Shown in pieces: positions 61,334-64,000 of a stretch of DNA of 64,000 bases. The notes below the pieces were generated by a model. The model saw only the letters and a list, made by a program, of their open reading frames with translations. It was not told the DNA's origin and ran no database searches. The first letter of the stretch is position 1, and each line of letters begins with the position of its first letter. Made by a program: the position numbers and the translations under genes. Source of the DNA: Polaromonas sp. CG_9.7 (GTDB lineage Bacteria > Pseudomonadota > Gammaproteobacteria > Burkholderiales > Burkholderiaceae_C); contig NZ_JADOVG010000002.1 in the NCBI RefSeq assembly GCF_015752205.1, positions 248,001 to 312,000 on the forward strand. Direction: 5' to 3'.

Positions 61334-62404
61334 ATGAACATCGGTCCCTATGCCTTGGCAAACAATGTGTTTGTAGCGCCCATGGCCGGCGTCACGGACC
61401 GGCCGTTTCGCCAGCTTTGCAAAAAGCTCGGCGCGGGTTATGCGGTCAGCGAGATGGTCACGTCGCGCCGTGATTTGTGGGACACGCTGAAAACCTCGCG
61501 CCGCGCCAACCATGACGGGGAAGCCGCCCCGATTGCGGTGCAGATTGCCGGTACCGACGCGCAGATGATGGCCGACGCTGCCGCCTACAACCTGGACCGT
61601 GGTGCGCAGATCATCGACATCAACATGGGTTGTCCAGCCAAGAAAGTCTGCAACAAATGGGCCGGATCGGCACTGATGCAGGACGAAACCCTGGCGCTGC
61701 AGATCATCGAGGCGGTGGTAGGTGCCTGCGCGCCGCATGGTGTGCCGGTCACGCTGAAGATGCGCACCGGCTGGGCGCAAACCCATAAAAATGCCTTGAC
61801 GATCGCCCGCGCTGCCGAAAGCGCCGGTGTGCAGATGATCGCCGTGCACGGTCGCACCCGCGAGCAGGGCTACAAGGGCCTGGCGGAATACGACACGATC
61901 GCCGAGGTAAAGGCCGCGCTGCGCATCCCGGTAGTGGCCAATGGCGACATCAGCAGCCCTGAAAAAGCGCGCGACGTGCTTGCTTATACCGGCGCCGATG
62001 CAGTGATGGTGGGTCGCGCAGCGCAGGGCCGGCCATGGATTTTTCGTGAACTGACGCATTTCCTGGCGACCGGCAGCCACCTGGCGCCGCCGCTGGTTGC
62101 CGACGTCAAGCGCCTGCTGCTCGACCATTTGCTCGACCATTACCAGCTCTACGGTGATTACTCGGGCGTGCGCACGGCGCGCAAGCACATCGGCTGGTAC
62201 GTCAGAAGCCTGCCGGGCGGCGAGGCGTTTCGCGGCCGGATGAACGGGCTGGAAGACTGCCAGGCGCAACTGGACGCGGTGAACGAATTTTTTGATGGCC
62301 TTGGCGCGGACATGGACCGCATTCCGGCGGCTTCCCATGGCCATGATTCCTCGTCAGATGAACAGATGAACAACGATAAAAACAAGGAAGAAGCTGCACT
62401 ATGA
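61334..62404 (+). CDS. dusB: tRNA-dihydrouridine synthase B
   Basis: FMN-dependent enzyme that reduces U17-type uridines in tRNA. The 356 residues show VFVAPMAGVTDRPFRQLCKK (FMN phosphate side), the catalytic Cys in INMGCPAKKVCNKWAGSALM, TLKMRTGW and MVGRAAQGRPWIF. The ATG at 61334 begins the standard MNIGPYALAN. It overlaps the fis start by 4 bp (ATGA), forming the well-known dusB-fis operon of Proteobacteria. Confidence 0.96.
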   Translation: MNIGPYALANNVFVAPMAGVTDRPFRQLCKKLGAGYAVSEMVTSRRDLWDTLKTSRRANHDGEAAPIAVQIAGTDAQMMADAAAYNLDRGAQIIDINMGCPAKKVCNKWAGSALMQDETLALQIIEAVVGACAPHGVPVTLKMRTGWAQTHKNALTIARAAESAGVQMIAVHGRTREQGYKGLAEYDTIAEVKAALRIPVVANGDISSPEKARDVLAYTGADAVMVGRAAQGRPWIFRELTHFLATGSHLAPPLVADVKRLLLDHLLDHYQLYGDYSGVRTARKHIGWYVRSLPGGEAFRGRMNGLEDCQAQLDAVNEFFDGLGADMDRIPAASHGHDSSSDEQMNNDKNKEEAAL

Positions 62405-62637
62405 GCAAAATAAATCTGGAGGAATGTGTGCGCACCAGTCTGGAAGGCTATTTCACTGACCTCGGCGGCACGGCGCCCGACCGCATGTACGACATGATGG
62501 TCCGGGTGGTTGAAAAGCCGCTGCTGGAAGTGGTCATGCAGCATGCCGAGCAAAACCAGTCGCGCGCCGCCGAATGGCTGGGGCTGAACCGCAACACGCT
62601 GCGCAAGAAGCTGGTCGAGCACAAGCTCATCAAGTAA
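62401..62637 (+). CDS. fis: Nucleoid protein Fis
   Basis: A 78-residue Fis homologue, shorter than E. coli Fis (98) at the N-terminus, so the activating beta-hairpin arm region is reduced. The helix-turn-helix [20 protein letters not shown] and the two preceding dimerisation helices are intact. It controls growth-phase transcription and DNA topology. It is translated by reinitiation from dusB (4-bp overlap) and is followed by a terminator. Confidence 0.94.
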   Translation: MSKINLEECVRTSLEGYFTDLGGTAPDRMYDMMVRVVEKPLLEVVMQHAEQNQSRAAEWLGLNRNTLRKKLVEHKLIK

Positions 62638-62663
62638 GCCAGCGGCGCCATTCCATTTTTTTA

Positions 62664-62686
62664 GGTGCGGGTTTTTCCGCACTTTT
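62664..62686 (+). terminator. Intrinsic terminator after dusB-fis
   Basis: GTGCGG (62665-62670), T-rich 6-nt loop, CCGCAC (62677-62682), then TTTT. Placed between fis and purH, 28 bp after fis. Confidence 0.8.
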
Positions 62687-62707
62687 GCATTTTCAACAAA
62701 GAAGCCC

Positions 62708-64000
62708 ATGAACGTCCTGATTTCTGTTTCCGACAAAACCGGCATCCTTGAATTTGCCCAGGCGCTGCACGCGCTGGGCATCAAGCTGCTCTCGACCGGC
62801 GGCACCGCCAAGCTGCTGGCCGATGCGGGCTTGAGCGTGACCGAGGTGGCCGACCACACCGGTTTTCCGGAAATGCTCGATGGCCGCGTCAAGACGCTGC
62901 ACCCGAAAGTTCACGGCGGCCTGCTGGCCCGGCGCGACCTGCCCGAGCACATGGCAGCGCTGCAAACGCACGGCATTGACACCATTGATTTGCTGGTGGT
63001 CAACCTCTACCCGTTTGAAGCCACTGTGGCCAAGCCCGGTTGCACGCTGGAGGACGCCATCGAAAACATCGACATTGGCGGCCCGGCGATGGTGCGCTCG
63101 GCGGCCAAGAACTGGAAAGATGTGGGCGTGCTGACCGACGCCTCGCAATACGCCGGCGTGCTGGCCGAACTGCAGGCCGATGGCAAGCTGCTGGATGCCA
63201 CCAAGTTTGCCCTGTCGGTCGCCGCGTTCAACCGCATCAGCCAGTACGACGGCGCGATCAGCGACTACCTGACGTCGGTCACATTTATCGCCGCCAAGCT
63301 GTCGCCGGCCTATGTGCCCGAGCGCTCGCTGTTCGCCGGCCAGTCGAACAGCCAGTTCACCAAGCTGCAGGACCTGCGCTACGGCGAAAACGCGCACCAG
63401 CAGGCCGCGCTGTACCGCGACCTGCATCCGGCGCCCGGCTCGCTGGTGACGGCCAAACAGTTGCAGGGCAAGGAACTGTCGTACAACAACATCGCCGACG
63501 CCGACGCCGCCTGGGAATGCGTCAAGAGCTTTGCCGAGTCAGCCTGCGTCATCGTCAAGCATGCCAACCCCTGCGGCGTGGCCGTCGGCGTGGATGCGCT
63601 GGAAGCCTACAGCAAAGCCTTCAAAACCGACCCGACTTCGGCGTTCGGTGGCATTATTGCCCTTAACCGCACACTAGACGGGCGTGCCGCGCTACAAATT
63701 TCGAAGCAGTTCGTTGAAGTACTGATGGCCCCTGGCTTCACGCCCGAGGCGCTGGAAGTGTTCAAGACCAAGGTCAACGTGCGGATCTTGCAGATCGACC
63801 TGCCGCCCGGCGGTGCGACCGCCTGGGAGCAGGGCCGCAACCTGATCGACATCAAGCGCGTCGGCTCGGGCCTCCTGATGCAAACCGCCGACAACCACGA
63901 GCTGGCGCTGTCCGACCTGAAGGTCGTCAGCAAGCTGCAGCCCACGCCTGAGCAGTTGCAGGATTTGCTGTTCGCCTGGACCGTCGCCAAGTACGTCAAG
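62708..64000 (+). CDS. purH: Bifunctional AICAR transformylase/IMP cyclohydrolase, 3' end cut
   Basis: Last two steps of purine synthesis. 431 codons are visible from the ATG at 62708 ([20 protein letters not shown]); the stop is beyond the window. The N-terminal IMP cyclohydrolase domain (to about 200) shows [11 protein letters not shown] and [20 protein letters not shown], followed by the AICAR transformylase domain with [14 protein letters not shown] and KHANPCGVA (catalytic Lys-His). It is separated from fis by a terminator, so it has its own promoter in about 20-30 bp, or reads through. Confidence 0.96.
   Translation, partial: MNVLISVSDKTGILEFAQALHALGIKLLSTGGTAKLLADAGLSVTEVADHTGFPEMLDGRVKTLHPKVHGGLLARRDLPEHMAALQTHGIDTIDLLVVNLYPFEATVAKPGCTLEDAIENIDIGGPAMVRSAAKNWKDVGVLTDASQYAGVLAELQADGKLLDATKFALSVAAFNRISQYDGAISDYLTSVTFIAAKLSPAYVPERSLFAGQSNSQFTKLQDLRYGENAHQQAALYRDLHPAPGSLVTAKQLQGKELSYNNIADADAAWECVKSFAESACVIVKHANPCGVAVGVDALEAYSKAFKTDPTSAFGGIIALNRTLDGRAALQISKQFVEVLMAPGFTPEALEVFKTKVNVRILQIDLPPGGATAWEQGRNLIDIKRVGSGLLMQTADNHELALSDLKVVSKLQPTPEQLQDLLFAWTVAKYVK

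Overview
The window is 64 kb of a GC-rich chromosome from a betaproteobacterium, most likely family Comamonadaceae and Polaromonas/Rhodoferax-like. This rests on gene order and protein character (accB-accC-prmA-DUF3426-pfkB; ffh, ccsA-like, PP0621-like, pilS, pilR, ampD; dusB-fis-purH; an alanine/lysine-rich histone-like protein with a WPFP tail) and on two families of short intergenic repeats. It carries about 60 protein genes, one tRNA and no rRNA, CRISPR array, insertion sequence or prophage. The genus is an inference, not a database result.

Layout. 1-8.9 kb: RNB-family ribonuclease (cut by the window start), YqiA-like esterase, rodA, tldD, an aromatic leader peptide and attenuator followed by aroG, a small unknown protein and a J-domain protein. 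8.9-17.3 kb: mpl, an unknown protein, a TlpA-type thioredoxin, then accB-accC-prmA-DUF3426-pfkB kinase. 17.5-23 kb: histone-like protein and class Ia ribonucleotide reductase nrdA-nrdB with tandem NrdR boxes. 23-29.3 kb: ampD-pilR-pilS-PP0621-ccsA on the minus strand, ffh on plus. 29.7-34.1 kb: a soluble KaiC-like signalling cluster (hybrid histidine kinase, unknown protein, double-domain KaiC-like ATPase, convergent RsbRD-like kinase). 34.3-43 kb: opgH and opgG downstream of a QseE-QseG-QseF (GlrK-YfhG-GlrR) type system, then miaB. 43-50.7 kb: lipoprotein, ubiX, hemolysin III, a lower-GC block (Tat-exported subunit, GMC oxidoreductase, RHH protein, glyoxalase I, cytochrome c, glyoxalase II) and tRNA-Met(CAT). 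50.7-64 kb: two enoyl-CoA hydratase-family genes, M61 peptidase, marC, dsbC, ubiH-like, MOSC protein, ychF, a pseudouridine-synthase-like protein without the catalytic Asp, yqaA, dusB, fis and purH (cut by the window end).

Most notable regulatory readings. (1) The 200-bp gap between the qseF-like gene and opgG holds a near-consensus sigma-54 promoter and four TGTC-N10-GACA-like sites, the motif bound by E. coli GlrR. This suggests that QseEGF directly controls osmoregulated periplasmic glucan synthesis. (2) aroG is preceded by a 24-codon leader peptide with a Phe-Tyr-Phe-Trp-Phe run, an intrinsic terminator and an exact antiterminator complement inside the leader ORF. (3) The KaiC-like protein lacks the canonical Ser-Thr phosphorylation pair and sits between two soluble histidine kinases. 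(4) Eleven copies of a short hairpin-bearing intergenic element and five copies of a GC-rich unit of about 103 bp punctuate the window.

Limits: everything was read by eye. Start codons, operators and repeat boundaries are approximate where stated, and no searches were run.
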